Shown here: one piece after another, positions 8,068 through 17,188 of the stretch
How the letters are laid out: each line of letters opens with the position of its first letter
Position numbering within the stretch: position 1 is the stretch's first letter
NCBI RefSeq assembly: GCF_943736975.1
Contig: NZ_CALSFO010000006.1
Coordinates: 62,001 to 126,000, forward strand
DNA from: Streptococcus sp. Marseille-Q0941
GTDB lineage: Bacteria > Bacillota > Bacilli > Lactobacillales > Streptococcaceae
DNA length: 64,000 bases
Direction: 5' to 3'
The notes under the pieces: model-generated
What the model saw: only the letters and a program-made list of their open reading frames with translations
What the model was told of the DNA's origin: nothing
Database searches by the model: none
Program-made: the position numbers and the translations under genes

Positions 8068-9792
8068 ATGAAACACTTACTTTCTTACTTTAAACCTTAT
8101 ATCAAGGAATCTTTCCTAGCGCCCTTGTTTAAGCTGCTAGAAGCCGTTTTTGAACTCTTGGTTCCTATGGTGATAGCTGGGATTGTCGACCAATCTATCC
8201 CCAAAAAAGATCAGGGTCACCTCTGGATGCAAATGGGGCTCCTCTTTGTTTTCGCAGTAATTGGTGTTTTGGTAGCTTTAGTAGCCCAGTTTTACTCAGC
8301 CAAGGCTGCTGTCGGCTTTACCAAAGAGTTGACCAATGACCTCTATCGCCATATTCTCTCCTTGCCCAAGGATAGTAGAGACCGCTTGACGACTTCGAGT
8401 TTGGTGACGCGTTTGACTTCAGATACCTATCAGATTCAAACGGGAATCAATCAATTTTTACGCCTGTTTTTAAGAGCGCCTATTATTGTTTTTGGGGCCA
8501 TTTTCATGGCTTATCGACTCTCGCCTGAATTGACCTTCTGGTTTTTGGTCATGGTTGTCATTTTGACCGTTGTCATTGTCGTTTTATCACGTTTGGTCAA
8601 TCCTCTATATAGTAGCTTGAGAAAGAAGACAGACCAGCTGGTTCAGGAAACGCGCCAACAGATACAAGGGATGCGTGTGATTCGTGCCTTTGGTCAAGAA
8701 AAAAGAGAAATAGAGCATTTCCAACGACTCAATCAAGTCTATACTGCTATCCAAATGAAAACAGGATACTGGTCTAGTCTTTTGACACCCTTGACCTATT
8801 TGATCGTCAACGGAACCTTGTTAGTGATTATCTGGAATGGCTATATTTCTATCCAAGGAGGTTGGCTCAGTCAAGGTGCCTTGATTGCGCTGATTAACTA
8901 TCTCCTGCAAATCTTGGTAGAGTTAATCAAACTGGCCATGCTCATCAATTCACTCAACCAGTCTTATATTTCTGCCAAGCGGGTTGAGGAAGTTTTTGCT
9001 GAAGAACCTGAGGATATACTGGCAGAAATTGCTCAAAAAGAAACTTCCTCGAACCAGTCCTTACGAGTTGAACACTTGAGCTTTACCTACCTAGATGCAG
9101 CTCAACCTTCTCTAAGAGATATTTCTTTTGGAACGAAAGAAGGGCAAATTCTTGGGATCATCGGTGGGACGGGTTCTGGTAAGTCAACCTTGGTTCAGGT
9201 TTTGCTTGGTCTCTACCAACTAGATAGTGGCACTGTAACCCTTTATCATGATGGGCGTAGCCCTCGAAACCTTTCTGAATGGCGATCTTGGATGGCCTAT
9301 GTCCCTCAAAAGGTTGAACTCTTTAAGGGAACTATCCGTTCCAACTTGACTTTGGGTATGGAAGAGACAGTCTCTGATCAAGAACTCTGGCAGGCTTTGG
9401 AAATTGCCCAGGCCAAGGATTTTGTCAGTGAAAAAGAAGGACTCTTGGACGCAGAGGTCCAAGCAGGAGGTCGTGATTTCTCAGGTGGTCAAAAGCAACG
9501 CTTGTCCATTGCCCGAGCAGTTTTGCGCCAAGCGCCTTTTCTCATCTTAGACGATGCGACTTCGGCCCTTGATACGATAACTGAGTCTAATCTTCTAAAG
9601 GCCATTCAGGAAAACTTGCCAAATACTAGTTTGATCCTGATTTCCCAACGAACTTCGACCTTGAAGATTGCAGACCAGATTCTTCTTTTAGAGAAGGGGC
9701 AACAATTAGCACTTGGAAATCATGAAGAATTGATGAAGACGAGTCAAGTCTATCGGGAGATCAATGCTTCCCAACATGGAAAGGAGGACTAG
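8068..9792 (+). CDS. ABC exporter half-transporter, subunit 1 (permease-ATPase fusion)
   Basis: A 574-residue type I exporter half. Six membrane segments occupy about residues 15-300 and an ATPase domain the rest. Walker A GGTGSGKST, signature FSGGQKQRL and Walker B FLILDDATSALD are visible. The residue after Walker B is Asp instead of the catalytic Glu (ILDDATSALD), typical of a degenerate site in heterodimeric exporters. The partner starts one base after the stop. The substrate is unknown; multidrug or peptide export is possible. It corresponds to the pair next to msrAB1 in pneumococcus, distinct from PatAB. Confidence 0.92.
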   Translation: MKHLLSYFKPYIKESFLAPLFKLLEAVFELLVPMVIAGIVDQSIPKKDQGHLWMQMGLLFVFAVIGVLVALVAQFYSAKAAVGFTKELTNDLYRHILSLPKDSRDRLTTSSLVTRLTSDTYQIQTGINQFLRLFLRAPIIVFGAIFMAYRLSPELTFWFLVMVVILTVVIVVLSRLVNPLYSSLRKKTDQLVQETRQQIQGMRVIRAFGQEKREIEHFQRLNQVYTAIQMKTGYWSSLLTPLTYLIVNGTLLVIIWNGYISIQGGWLSQGALIALINYLLQILVELIKLAMLINSLNQSYISAKRVEEVFAEEPEDILAEIAQKETSSNQSLRVEHLSFTYLDAAQPSLRDISFGTKEGQILGIIGGTGSGKSTLVQVLLGLYQLDSGTVTLYHDGRSPRNLSEWRSWMAYVPQKVELFKGTIRSNLTLGMEETVSDQELWQALEIAQAKDFVSEKEGLLDAEVQAGGRDFSGGQKQRLSIARAVLRQAPFLILDDATSALDTITESNLLKAIQENLPNTSLILISQRTSTLKIADQILLLEKGQQLALGNHEELMKTSQVYREINASQHGKED

Positions 9793-9793
9793 A

Positions 9794-11542
9794 ATGAAAG
9801 GCAAATATGCAAGTCAAACCCTTAAACGCTTAGCAAAAGATTTAGCTAGCCATCCCATCCTTCTTTTCCTGGCTTTCTTGGGAACCATAGCCCAGGTGGC
9901 CCTATCCATCTATCTGCCAATCTTAATTGGACAGGTGATTGACCAAGTCTTAGTGACAGGCTCATCTCAGGTATTCTGGCAAATTTTTCTCCAGATGATT
10001 TTGGTGGTTATTGGAAATACGCTGGTACAATGGGCCAATCCCCTCCTCTATAATCGTCTCATCTTTTCCTATACCAGAGATTTGCGGGAGAAAATCATTG
10101 AGAAACTCCATCGTCTCCCAATCGCCCTTGTAGATAGACAAGGTAGTGGGGAAATGGTCAGCCGTGTGACGACAGATATTGAACAGTTGGCAGCGGGTCT
10201 AAATATGATTTTCAACCAATTTTTCATCGGAGTATTGATGATCTTGGTCAGCATCCTTGCCATGCTCCAAATCCATCTATTGATGACGCTATTAGTTCTG
10301 CTCTTAACACCCCTGTCTATGGTCATTTCTCGCTTTATCGCTAAGAGGTCCTACCATCTCTTTCAGAAGCAGACGGAGACTAGGGGGATTCAAACCCAGC
10401 TGATTGAAGAGTCACTTAGTCAGCAAAACATTATCCAGTCTTTTAATGCTCAGGAAGAATTTATCGAAAGACTTCATGAGGCTAATGACAACTACTCAGG
10501 TTATTCTCAATCGGCTATCTTTTATTCGTCAGCAGTCAATCCTTCGACACGATTTGTCAATTCCCTCATTTATGCTCTTCTTGCTGGGGTAGGAGCCTTG
10601 CGCATCATAGCGGGTTCCACTTTGACCATTGGTCGTTTGGTGACTTTTTTAAACTATGTGCAACAGTATACCAAACCCTTCAATGATATTTCATCAGTTT
10701 TGGCTGAGTTGCAGAGTGCCTTAGCCTGTGCAGAACGTGTTTATGCGGTTCTAGAGAGTCCGGAAGTTACAGAAACTGGTCTGGAAGAATTGAACAGTGA
10801 CCAAGTCAAGGGTACCATTTCCTTTAAACATGTTTCTTTTGGCTACAATCCTGAAAAGATCTTGATTAAGGACTTGTCTATTGATATTCCAGCTGGTAGT
10901 AAGGTCGCCATCGTTGGTCCAACGGGTGCTGGTAAGTCTACCCTCATCAATCTCCTCATGCGATTTTATCCGATTAACTCAGGAGATATTTTGCTAGACG
11001 GTCATTCTATTTACGACTATTCTAGAGCATCTCTTCGACAGCAGTTTGGCATGGTGCTCCAAGAAACTTGGCTTAAGCAAGGGACCATTCATGACAATAT
11101 TGCCTTTGGGAAGCCTGATGCTAGCCGAGAACAGGTCATTGCGGCAGCCAAGGCAGCAAATGCAGATTTCTTTATCCAACAGTTGCCACAGGGCTATGAT
11201 ACCAAGCTTGAAAATGCGGGTGAATCACTATCAGTCGGTCAGGCGCAGCTCTTGACCATCGCGCGTGTCTTTCTAGCCATTCCTAAGATTCTGATCTTAG
11301 ACGAGGCGACTTCATCCATCGATACTCGGACGGAGGTGCTGGTTCAGGATGCCTTTGCCAAACTCATGAAGGGGCGGACAAGCTTTATCATCGCCCATCG
11401 TTTGTCGACCATTCAAGATGCTGATTTGATTCTTGTCTTGGTAGATGGAGATATTGTCGAATATGGCAATCATGAGGAACTCATGACGAGAAAAGGCAAA
11501 TACTATCAAATGCAGCAAGCAGCAGCTTTTAGCCAAGAATAA
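9794..11542 (+). CDS. ABC exporter half-transporter, subunit 2 (permease-ATPase fusion)
   Basis: A 582-residue partner of the preceding gene. The ATG at 9794 follows AAGGAGGACTAGA and lies one base after the upstream stop; a further upstream in-frame ATG at 9764 lies inside the first gene and lacks a ribosome site. Six membrane segments are followed by an ATPase domain with Walker A GPTGAGKST and Walker B ILILDEATSSID (catalytic Glu present). The signature is degenerate, LSVGQAQL in place of LSGGQ. One subunit thus has the good Walker B and the other the good signature, the pattern of an asymmetric heterodimer with one consensus site. Confidence 0.92.
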   Translation: MKGKYASQTLKRLAKDLASHPILLFLAFLGTIAQVALSIYLPILIGQVIDQVLVTGSSQVFWQIFLQMILVVIGNTLVQWANPLLYNRLIFSYTRDLREKIIEKLHRLPIALVDRQGSGEMVSRVTTDIEQLAAGLNMIFNQFFIGVLMILVSILAMLQIHLLMTLLVLLLTPLSMVISRFIAKRSYHLFQKQTETRGIQTQLIEESLSQQNIIQSFNAQEEFIERLHEANDNYSGYSQSAIFYSSAVNPSTRFVNSLIYALLAGVGALRIIAGSTLTIGRLVTFLNYVQQYTKPFNDISSVLAELQSALACAERVYAVLESPEVTETGLEELNSDQVKGTISFKHVSFGYNPEKILIKDLSIDIPAGSKVAIVGPTGAGKSTLINLLMRFYPINSGDILLDGHSIYDYSRASLRQQFGMVLQETWLKQGTIHDNIAFGKPDASREQVIAAAKAANADFFIQQLPQGYDTKLENAGESLSVGQAQLLTIARVFLAIPKILILDEATSSIDTRTEVLVQDAFAKLMKGRTSFIIAHRLSTIQDADLILVLVDGDIVEYGNHEELMTRKGKYYQMQQAAAFSQE

Positions 11543-11578
11543 ATGGGAAAGCCATTATAATGTCAATGAACAAATAAG

Positions 11579-11605
11579 AAAAATTGCCTTCGGGTGACTT
11601 TTTTG
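11579..11605 (+). terminator. Weak terminator-like hairpin after the ABC exporter pair
   Basis: AAATTGCC-TTC-GGGTGACTT followed by a T-run; the stem contains G-T pairs. Confidence 0.5.
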
Positions 11606-11612
11606 TTACAAT
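11604..11612 (+). promoter_or_regulatory. Extended -10 promoter of the amidohydrolase gene
   Basis: TGTTACAAT, overlapping the end of the preceding hairpin T-run and ~50 bp before the start at 11662. Confidence 0.6.
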
Positions 11613-11661
11613 AGCTAGAAAAATTGTGATATGTAAATTGTCTTTAGAAAAGGAGAAGCTC

Positions 11662-12921
11662 ATGAAAGTCTATCAGCATGTCAATATCGTGTCTTGTGAC
11701 CAAGATTTCCATGTCTATCTAGATGGGATTTTGGCTGTCAAAGATTCCCAAATCGTCTATGTCGGTCAGGAAAATCAAGAGATTCTTAAACAAGCAGATC
11801 AAGTCATAGACTATCAGGGAGCCTGGATCATGCCGGGCTTGGTCAACTGCCATACCCATTCAGCCATGACAGGCTTGAGAGGGATTCGTGATGATAGCAA
11901 TCTCCATGAATGGCTGGAGGATTATATCTGGCCAGCAGAAGCTCAGTTTACACCAGAGATGACTACAAAGGCTGTCAAAGAAGCTCTGACAGAAATGCTC
12001 CAATCAGGGACAACAACCTTCAACGATATGTATAATCCCAATGGAGTGGATATTACTGAGATTTATGATTTGGTCAAGGCTTCCAAGATGCGTTGCTATT
12101 TCTCTCCAACCCTTTTTTCTTCAGGAAATGAGACGACGGATGAGACCATAGCTAGAACTCGAGCTGTCATCAAGACAATCAAAGGTTATCAGGATCCAAA
12201 TTTCAAGGCCATGGTGGCTCCTCATTCGCCCTACAGCTGTAGTCGAGAATTGCTTGGAGCAAGTCTTGATCTAGCGAAGGAAGAAAACATTCCCCTTCAT
12301 ATCCATGTGGCAGAAACTCAGGAAGAGTCAGGGATTATCCTGAAACGTTATGGCAAACGCCCACTAGCCTTTCTAGATGAGCTTGGATATTTAGACCATC
12401 AAGCTGTCTTTGCCCATGGTGTGGAGTTAAATGAAAAAGAGATTGCGCGTTTGGCAGATTCGCAAGTCGCTATCGCCCACAATCCTATCAGCAACCTCAA
12501 ACTAGCCTCAGGGATTGCACCAGTCGTCCAACTTCAAAAAGCAGGAGTAGCAGTTGGTATTGCGACGGACTCAGTTGCTTCTAACAATAACCTGGATATG
12601 TTTGAGGAAGGGCGGACTGCTGCCCTTCTACAGAAAATGAAGAGTGGCGATGCTAGTCAATTTTCAATCGAAACCGCCCTCAAGGCACTGACAATCGAGG
12701 GTGCCAAGGTGTTAGGAATGGAAGATGAAATTGGTAGTCTAGAAGCAGGCAAGCAAGCTGATTTTCTCGTTATTCAGCCCCAAGGTAAAGTCCATCTCCA
12801 ACCTCAAGAAAACATGCTGTCTCACCTAGTTTATGCCGTCAAATCCAGTGATGTTTCGGATGTCTATATTGCTGGTGAGACGGTCGTAAAAGACGGTCAA
12901 GTGTTGACGGTTAACTTGTAA
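11662..12921 (+). CDS. Amidohydrolase of the Atz/Trz (MtaD/SAH deaminase) family
   Basis: A 419-residue metal-dependent deaminase/hydrolase. The ATG at 11662 has AAAGGAGAAGCTC in front; the longer frame from 11584 would start inside the promoter region. The metal site shows CHTHSAM (HxH, near residue 65), HIHVAETQEE, a later FAHGVEL His and ATDSVASNNN with the conserved Asp. This group deaminates S-adenosylhomocysteine, 5'-methylthioadenosine or related aminopurines. The exact substrate cannot be read from sequence. It is monocistronic. Confidence 0.88.
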   Translation: MKVYQHVNIVSCDQDFHVYLDGILAVKDSQIVYVGQENQEILKQADQVIDYQGAWIMPGLVNCHTHSAMTGLRGIRDDSNLHEWLEDYIWPAEAQFTPEMTTKAVKEALTEMLQSGTTTFNDMYNPNGVDITEIYDLVKASKMRCYFSPTLFSSGNETTDETIARTRAVIKTIKGYQDPNFKAMVAPHSPYSCSRELLGASLDLAKEENIPLHIHVAETQEESGIILKRYGKRPLAFLDELGYLDHQAVFAHGVELNEKEIARLADSQVAIAHNPISNLKLASGIAPVVQLQKAGVAVGIATDSVASNNNLDMFEEGRTAALLQKMKSGDASQFSIETALKALTIEGAKVLGMEDEIGSLEAGKQADFLVIQPQGKVHLQPQENMLSHLVYAVKSSDVSDVYIAGETVVKDGQVLTVNL

Positions 12922-12941
12922 AAAAGTAGTATAAATTCTTT

Positions 12942-12973
12942 AAATCTCACGGGAAACTTCTTGTGAGGTTTTT
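12942..12973 (+). terminator. Rho-independent terminator of the amidohydrolase gene
   Basis: AAATCTCAC, loop of 12, GTGAGGTTTTT. Confidence 0.75.
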
Positions 12974-13066
12974 AAAATTTTGCTAGAAATAAGGCGAGCA
13001 GACATCTTGCAGAAATATATGGATCATAAATTAGAAAAACACCGATTAGATAAATAAAAAAAATTA

Positions 13067-13075
13067 TGGTATAAT
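13067..13075 (+). promoter_or_regulatory. Extended -10 promoter of prfB
   Basis: TGGTATAAT, 26 bp before the prfB start codon; AAAGGAG precedes the ATG. Confidence 0.7.
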
Positions 13076-13101
13076 AAAACGATACAATTAAAGGAGTATG
13101 T

Positions 13102-14197
13102 ATGGACATTTCAGAAATTCGTCAAAAAATTGACGCAAATCGTGAAAAATTAGCTTCTTTCAGGGGGTCTCTTTGACCTCGAAGGTTTAGAGGAAGAGAT
13201 TGCCATTTTGGAAAACAAAATGACAGAACCTGATTTTTGGAACGATAATATTGCGGCCCAAAAAACATCGCAAGAATTAAACGAACTCAAAAATACCTAT
13301 AATACCTTCCACAAGATGGATGAGCTACAGGATGAAGTTGAGATTTTACTGGACTTTTTAGTAGAGGATGAGTCTGTTAAGGATGAGTTGGTTGAGAAAC
13401 TCTCTGAGTTAGACCAGATGATGACTAGCTACGAAATGACCCTTCTCTTGTCAGAGCCCTATGATCACAACAACGCCATCCTTGAAATCCATCCAGGTTC
13501 AGGGGGGACAGAGGCTCAAGACTGGGGCGATATGCTCCTTCGTATGTATACTCGCTATGGAAATGCCAAAGGCTTCAAGGTTGAGGTCTTAGACTACCAA
13601 GCAGGTGATGAGGCAGGAATCAAGTCAGTAACCTTGTCTTTTGAAGGACCAAATGCTTATGGTCTTCTCAAGTCAGAGATGGGAGTTCACCGTTTGGTCC
13701 GTATCTCACCATTTGACTCTGCTAAACGTCGCCACACCTCATTTACTTCTGTAGAAGTGATGCCAGAGTTGGATGATACCATCGAAGTTGATGTCCGTGA
13801 GGATGATATCAAGATGGATACCTTCCGTTCAGGTGGAGCAGGTGGACAAAACGTCAACAAGGTTTCAACAGGTGTCCGTTTGACCCACATTCCGACAGGT
13901 ATCGTCGTAGCATCAACTGTTGACCGTACCCAGTACGGAAACCGTGATCGTGCGATGAAGATGCTTCAGGCAAAACTCTATCAGATGGAGCAGGAAAAGA
14001 AAGCTGCTGAGGTAGACTCGCTCAAGGGTGAGAAAAAGGAAATTACATGGGGAAGCCAAATCCGTTCCTATGTATTTACTCCTTATACTATGGTCAAAGA
14101 CCATCGTACTAGCTTCGAAGTTGCGCAAGTAGATAAGGTAATGGATGGAGACCTTGACGGTTTCATCGATGCCTATCTAAAATGGCGTATTAGTTAA
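13102..14197 (+). CDS. prfB: Peptide chain release factor 2, with programmed +1 frameshift
   Basis: A short zero-frame segment of 24 codons starts at ATG 13102 and ends at TGA 13174. Translation then slips +1 at CTT-TGA so that GAC 13175 is read, giving a full-length product of about 364 residues. The slip site is the classic autoregulatory one: internal Shine-Dalgarno-like AGGGGG three bases before CTTTGAC. RF2 recognises UGA, so low RF2 favours the shift. The RF2-type anticodon tripeptide SPF ([12 protein letters not shown]) and the GGQ motif ([12 protein letters not shown]) are both present, so the gene is intact. ftsE follows after 15 bases. Confidence 0.97.
13162..13177 (+). promoter_or_regulatory. 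Programmed +1 frameshift site of prfB
   Basis: AGG-GGG-TCT-CTT-TGA-C: the purine-rich stimulator, slippery CTT and in-frame UGA stop. It regulates RF2 synthesis by RF2 level. Confidence 0.95.
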
Positions 14198-14212
14198 TAG
14201 AAAGGAAGTCAC

Positions 14213-14905
14213 ATGTCAATCATTGAAATGAGAGATGTTGTCAAAAAATATGACAACGGGACAACTGCCCTACGTGGCATCACTGTAAATATTGATGCAG
14301 GAGAATTCGCCTACATCGTAGGACCTTCCGGTGCCGGGAAATCAACCTTTATCCGTTCCTTGTACCGTGAAGTAAAAATCGACAAAGGGAGCTTGCAAGT
14401 TGCTGGCTATAACCTTGTTAAAATTAAAAAGAAAGATATTCCGCTCTTGCGTAGAAACGTTGGAGTAGTCTTTCAGGATTACAAACTTTTGCCAAAGAAA
14501 ACCGTTTATGAGAACATTGCTTACGCAATGGAGGTTGTCGGTGAAAGTCGTCGTAACATCAAAAAACGTGTTATGGAAGTCTTGGACCTTGTCGGTTTGA
14601 AACACAAGGTTCGTTCATTCCCGAATGAACTTTCAGGTGGTGAGCAACAACGTATCGCCATTGCGCGTGCTATCGTAAACAATCCTAAGGTTTTGATTGC
14701 CGACGAACCAACAGGGAACTTGGATCCAGATAACTCATGGGAAATCATGAACCTCTTGGAACGTATCAATCTACAAGGGACAACTGTTTTGATGGCGACC
14801 CACAACAGCCAAATCGTAAATACCTTGCGCCACCGCGTTATTGCCATCGAAAATGGTCGCGTGGTACGTGATGAAGCGAAAGGAGAGTACGGATACGATG
14901 ATTAG
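14213..14905 (+). CDS. ftsE: Cell division ATP-binding protein FtsE
   Basis: A 230-residue ABC ATPase. Walker A GPSGAGKST (about residues 36-44), signature LSGGEQQR and Walker B VLIADEPTGNLD are clear. With FtsX it forms a membrane complex that in pneumococcus activates the peptidoglycan hydrolase PcsB at the septum. It follows prfB closely and overlaps ftsX by 8 bases; prfB-ftsE-ftsX is a common streptococcal arrangement. Confidence 0.97.
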   Translation: MSIIEMRDVVKKYDNGTTALRGITVNIDAGEFAYIVGPSGAGKSTFIRSLYREVKIDKGSLQVAGYNLVKIKKKDIPLLRRNVGVVFQDYKLLPKKTVYENIAYAMEVVGESRRNIKKRVMEVLDLVGLKHKVRSFPNELSGGEQQRIAIARAIVNNPKVLIADEPTGNLDPDNSWEIMNLLERINLQGTTVLMATHNSQIVNTLRHRVIAIENGRVVRDEAKGEYGYDD

Positions 14906-15824
14906 TAGATTTTTCCGCCATCTGTTCGAAGCTTTAAAGAGTTTAAAGCGTAATGGATGGATGACCATTGCTGCTATCAGTTCAGTAATGATTACCTTGA
15001 CCTTGGTTGCTATTTTTGCCTCAGTTATTTTTAATACTGCGAAACTAGCGACTGATATCGAAAACAACGTCCGCGTCATGGTTTATGTCCGTAAAGACGT
15101 TGAAGACAACAGTGAAACCATTGTAAAAGAAGGCCAAACAGTCACTAACAATGACTACCACAAGGTCTATGATGCCCTCAAAGCTTTGCCAGCTGTTAAA
15201 AATGTAACCTTCTCAAGTAAAGAAGAGCAGTACCAAAAGCTGACTGAAACGATGGGTGACGAGTGGAAGGTTTTTGAAGGAGATGCAAACCCTCTTCATG
15301 ATGCCTACATCGTAGATACCAATTCACCAAGTGATGTAAAACCAGTAGCTGAAGCAGCTAAGAAAATCGAAGGTGTCTCTGAAGTTCAAGACGGTGGTGC
15401 CAATACCGAACGTCTCTTCAAGTTGGCTTCATTTATCCGTGTTTGGGGATTGGTCATTGCAGGACTCTTGATCTTTATCGCAGTCTTCTTGATTTCTAAT
15501 ACCATCCGTATTACCATCATTTCACGTAGTCGTGAAATCCAAATCATGCGTTTGGTTGGTGCCAAGAACGGTTACATCCGTGGCCCATTCTTGCTAGAAG
15601 GTGCCTTTATCGGATTGTTGGGAGCAGCTCTCCCATCAGCTTTGGTTTATTTTGTCTATAACCGAGTGTTTCAATCTGTCAACCCATCCTTGGTTGGTCA
15701 AAATCTATCTTTGCTGACACCGGATACCTTTATTCCATTGATGATTGGTCTCTTGTTCCTGATCGGAATCTGTATCGGTTCACTTGGTTCAGGAATCTCA
15801 ATGCGTCGATTCTTGAAAATCTAA
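14898..15824 (+). CDS. ftsX: Cell division membrane protein FtsX
   Basis: A 308-residue permease-like protein. The ATG at 14898 overlaps the end of ftsE, matching the known N-terminus (MISRFFRHLFEALKSL); AAAGGAGAG lies upstream. One membrane segment near residues 20-45 is followed by a ~130-residue extracellular loop that contacts PcsB in pneumococcus, then three C-terminal segments. It signals from the division ring to the hydrolase. A strong terminator follows. Confidence 0.96.
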   Translation: MISRFFRHLFEALKSLKRNGWMTIAAISSVMITLTLVAIFASVIFNTAKLATDIENNVRVMVYVRKDVEDNSETIVKEGQTVTNNDYHKVYDALKALPAVKNVTFSSKEEQYQKLTETMGDEWKVFEGDANPLHDAYIVDTNSPSDVKPVAEAAKKIEGVSEVQDGGANTERLFKLASFIRVWGLVIAGLLIFIAVFLISNTIRITIISRSREIQIMRLVGAKNGYIRGPFLLEGAFIGLLGAALPSALVYFVYNRVFQSVNPSLVGQNLSLLTPDTFIPLMIGLLFLIGICIGSLGSGISMRRFLKI

Positions 15825-15849
15825 GTTAGCTAACGTGATAAAACACATA

Positions 15850-15902
15850 AAAAAGTGGGATGTCATCAAGACTTCACAGATCTTGATGCCCCGCTTTTTC
15901 TT
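15850..15902 (+). terminator. Rho-independent terminator of the prfB-ftsEX operon
   Basis: AAAAGTGGGaTGTCATCAAGA pairs with TCTTGATGCCCCGCTTTTT around a short loop. Confidence 0.9.
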
Positions 15903-15923
15903 TTGGTCTTGGTGCTTAGTCGC

Positions 15924-15952
15924 TTGCCAATTTTGGCTAAAGAGTGTATGAT
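15924..15952 (+). promoter_or_regulatory. Promoter of the MFS transporter
   Basis: -35 TTGCCA (15924-15929) and -10 TATGAT (15947-15952), spacing 17, with a TG one base before the -10. Confidence 0.65.
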
Positions 15953-15997
15953 AGGAAAGGACCTTTTTTACTAAAATGAATCATGAATGAGGATAAA

Positions 15998-17152
15998 ATG
16001 AAACAATTTTTGGAAAAAGTGAGTATACTCTCCTTATCGTTAGTACTAATCACATCGTTTTCAATCTCGAGCGCCCTGCCAGCCATGTTTGACTATTATC
16101 AGGGCTATTCGACCAGTCAGGTCGAGCTCTTGGTTAGTCTCCCATCCTTTGGGATTATGGCTATGCTCTTATTAAACGGAGTTTTAGAGCGTATATTTCC
16201 TGAACGTCTCCAGCTAACTCTGGGGCTCTTGATTTTATCCATCAGTGGAACAGCTCCTTTCTGGTATCAGGGTTATTACTTTGTCTTTGCGACACGCTTG
16301 CTATTTGGAATCGGAGTTGGGATGCTGAACGCCAAGGCTATCTCCATTATCAGTGAACGTTACCACGGGAAGACTCGTATACAGATGCTTGGTTTTCGTG
16401 GGTCTGCTGAAGTAGTAGGAGCCTCTATCTTGACTTTGGCAGTCGGTCAGCTCTTGGCCTTTGGCTGGACCGCGACCTTTTTAGCTTATGCAGCTGGTCT
16501 AGTGGTTCTGGTGCTCTTCCTTCTCTTTGTCCCTTATGGAAAAGCAGAAGTACATGAGTCCAATCATCAGACAGAAGAAGCAGTAAGATTGACTCGCTCT
16601 ATGAAACAGTTGATTTTCTTTCTCGCTACTGTAGCTGCAGTGATTGTATGCACCAATACTGCCATTACCTTCCGTATCCCTAGTCTCATGATTGAGGCAG
16701 GTTTTGGAGATGCACAGTTGTCGAGTTTGGTACTCAGTGCCATGCAGTTGATCGGTATTCTAGCTGGAATCAGCTTTTCTTTCCTGATCTCGACCTTCAA
16801 GGAAAGACTTCTATTAGTCGCTGGTGTAACCTTTGGAATTGGTCAAATCATCATTGCTCTTGCTCCATCACTCTGGGTAGTTGTTGCAGGTTCTATCCTG
16901 GGAGGCTTTGCCTACAGTATCGCCTTGACGACAGTCTTTCAGTTGATATCTGAGAAAATCCCTGCAAAACTCCTCAATAAAGCAACTTCCTATGCGGTTT
17001 TAGGATGTAGTTTTGGTGCATCATTAACGCCATTCGTTCTCTCAGGGATTAGCTTGGTGACATTGGATGGTCGCATGACCTTTATCATTCTAGGGGTATG
17101 GATGATTGCCACATCGGTCCTAGTTTCCCTTTTATTGAAAAAAGAAGTTTAA
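15998..17152 (+). CDS. MFS family transporter
   Basis: About 384 residues with roughly twelve hydrophobic segments and a short charged loop near residues 185-205, the usual halves of an MFS carrier. RLLFGIGVGMLNAKAISII resembles the CynX/NarK-like motif region. The ATG at 15998 is preferred over 15983 because GAGG lies five bases before it. The gene stands alone between terminators. Substrate is not evident; efflux is possible. Confidence 0.85.
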   Translation: MKQFLEKVSILSLSLVLITSFSISSALPAMFDYYQGYSTSQVELLVSLPSFGIMAMLLLNGVLERIFPERLQLTLGLLILSISGTAPFWYQGYYFVFATRLLFGIGVGMLNAKAISIISERYHGKTRIQMLGFRGSAEVVGASILTLAVGQLLAFGWTATFLAYAAGLVVLVLFLLFVPYGKAEVHESNHQTEEAVRLTRSMKQLIFFLATVAAVIVCTNTAITFRIPSLMIEAGFGDAQLSSLVLSAMQLIGILAGISFSFLISTFKERLLLVAGVTFGIGQIIIALAPSLWVVVAGSILGGFAYSIALTTVFQLISEKIPAKLLNKATSYAVLGCSFGASLTPFVLSGISLVTLDGRMTFIILGVWMIATSVLVSLLLKKEV

Positions 17153-17154
17153 CA

Positions 17155-17188
17155 AAAAACTCAAGGAACTTACATCCTTGAGTTTTTT
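17155..17188. terminator. Bidirectional terminator between convergent genes
   Basis: AAAAACTCAAGGA, loop ACTTACA, TCCTTGAGTTTTTTT; serves both the MFS gene and the VTT-domain gene. Confidence 0.88.

Noticed and set aside
13102-13176. Frameshift error or pseudogene in prfB
   Set aside because: The site is the conserved programmed frameshift, and all RF2 motifs are intact downstream.
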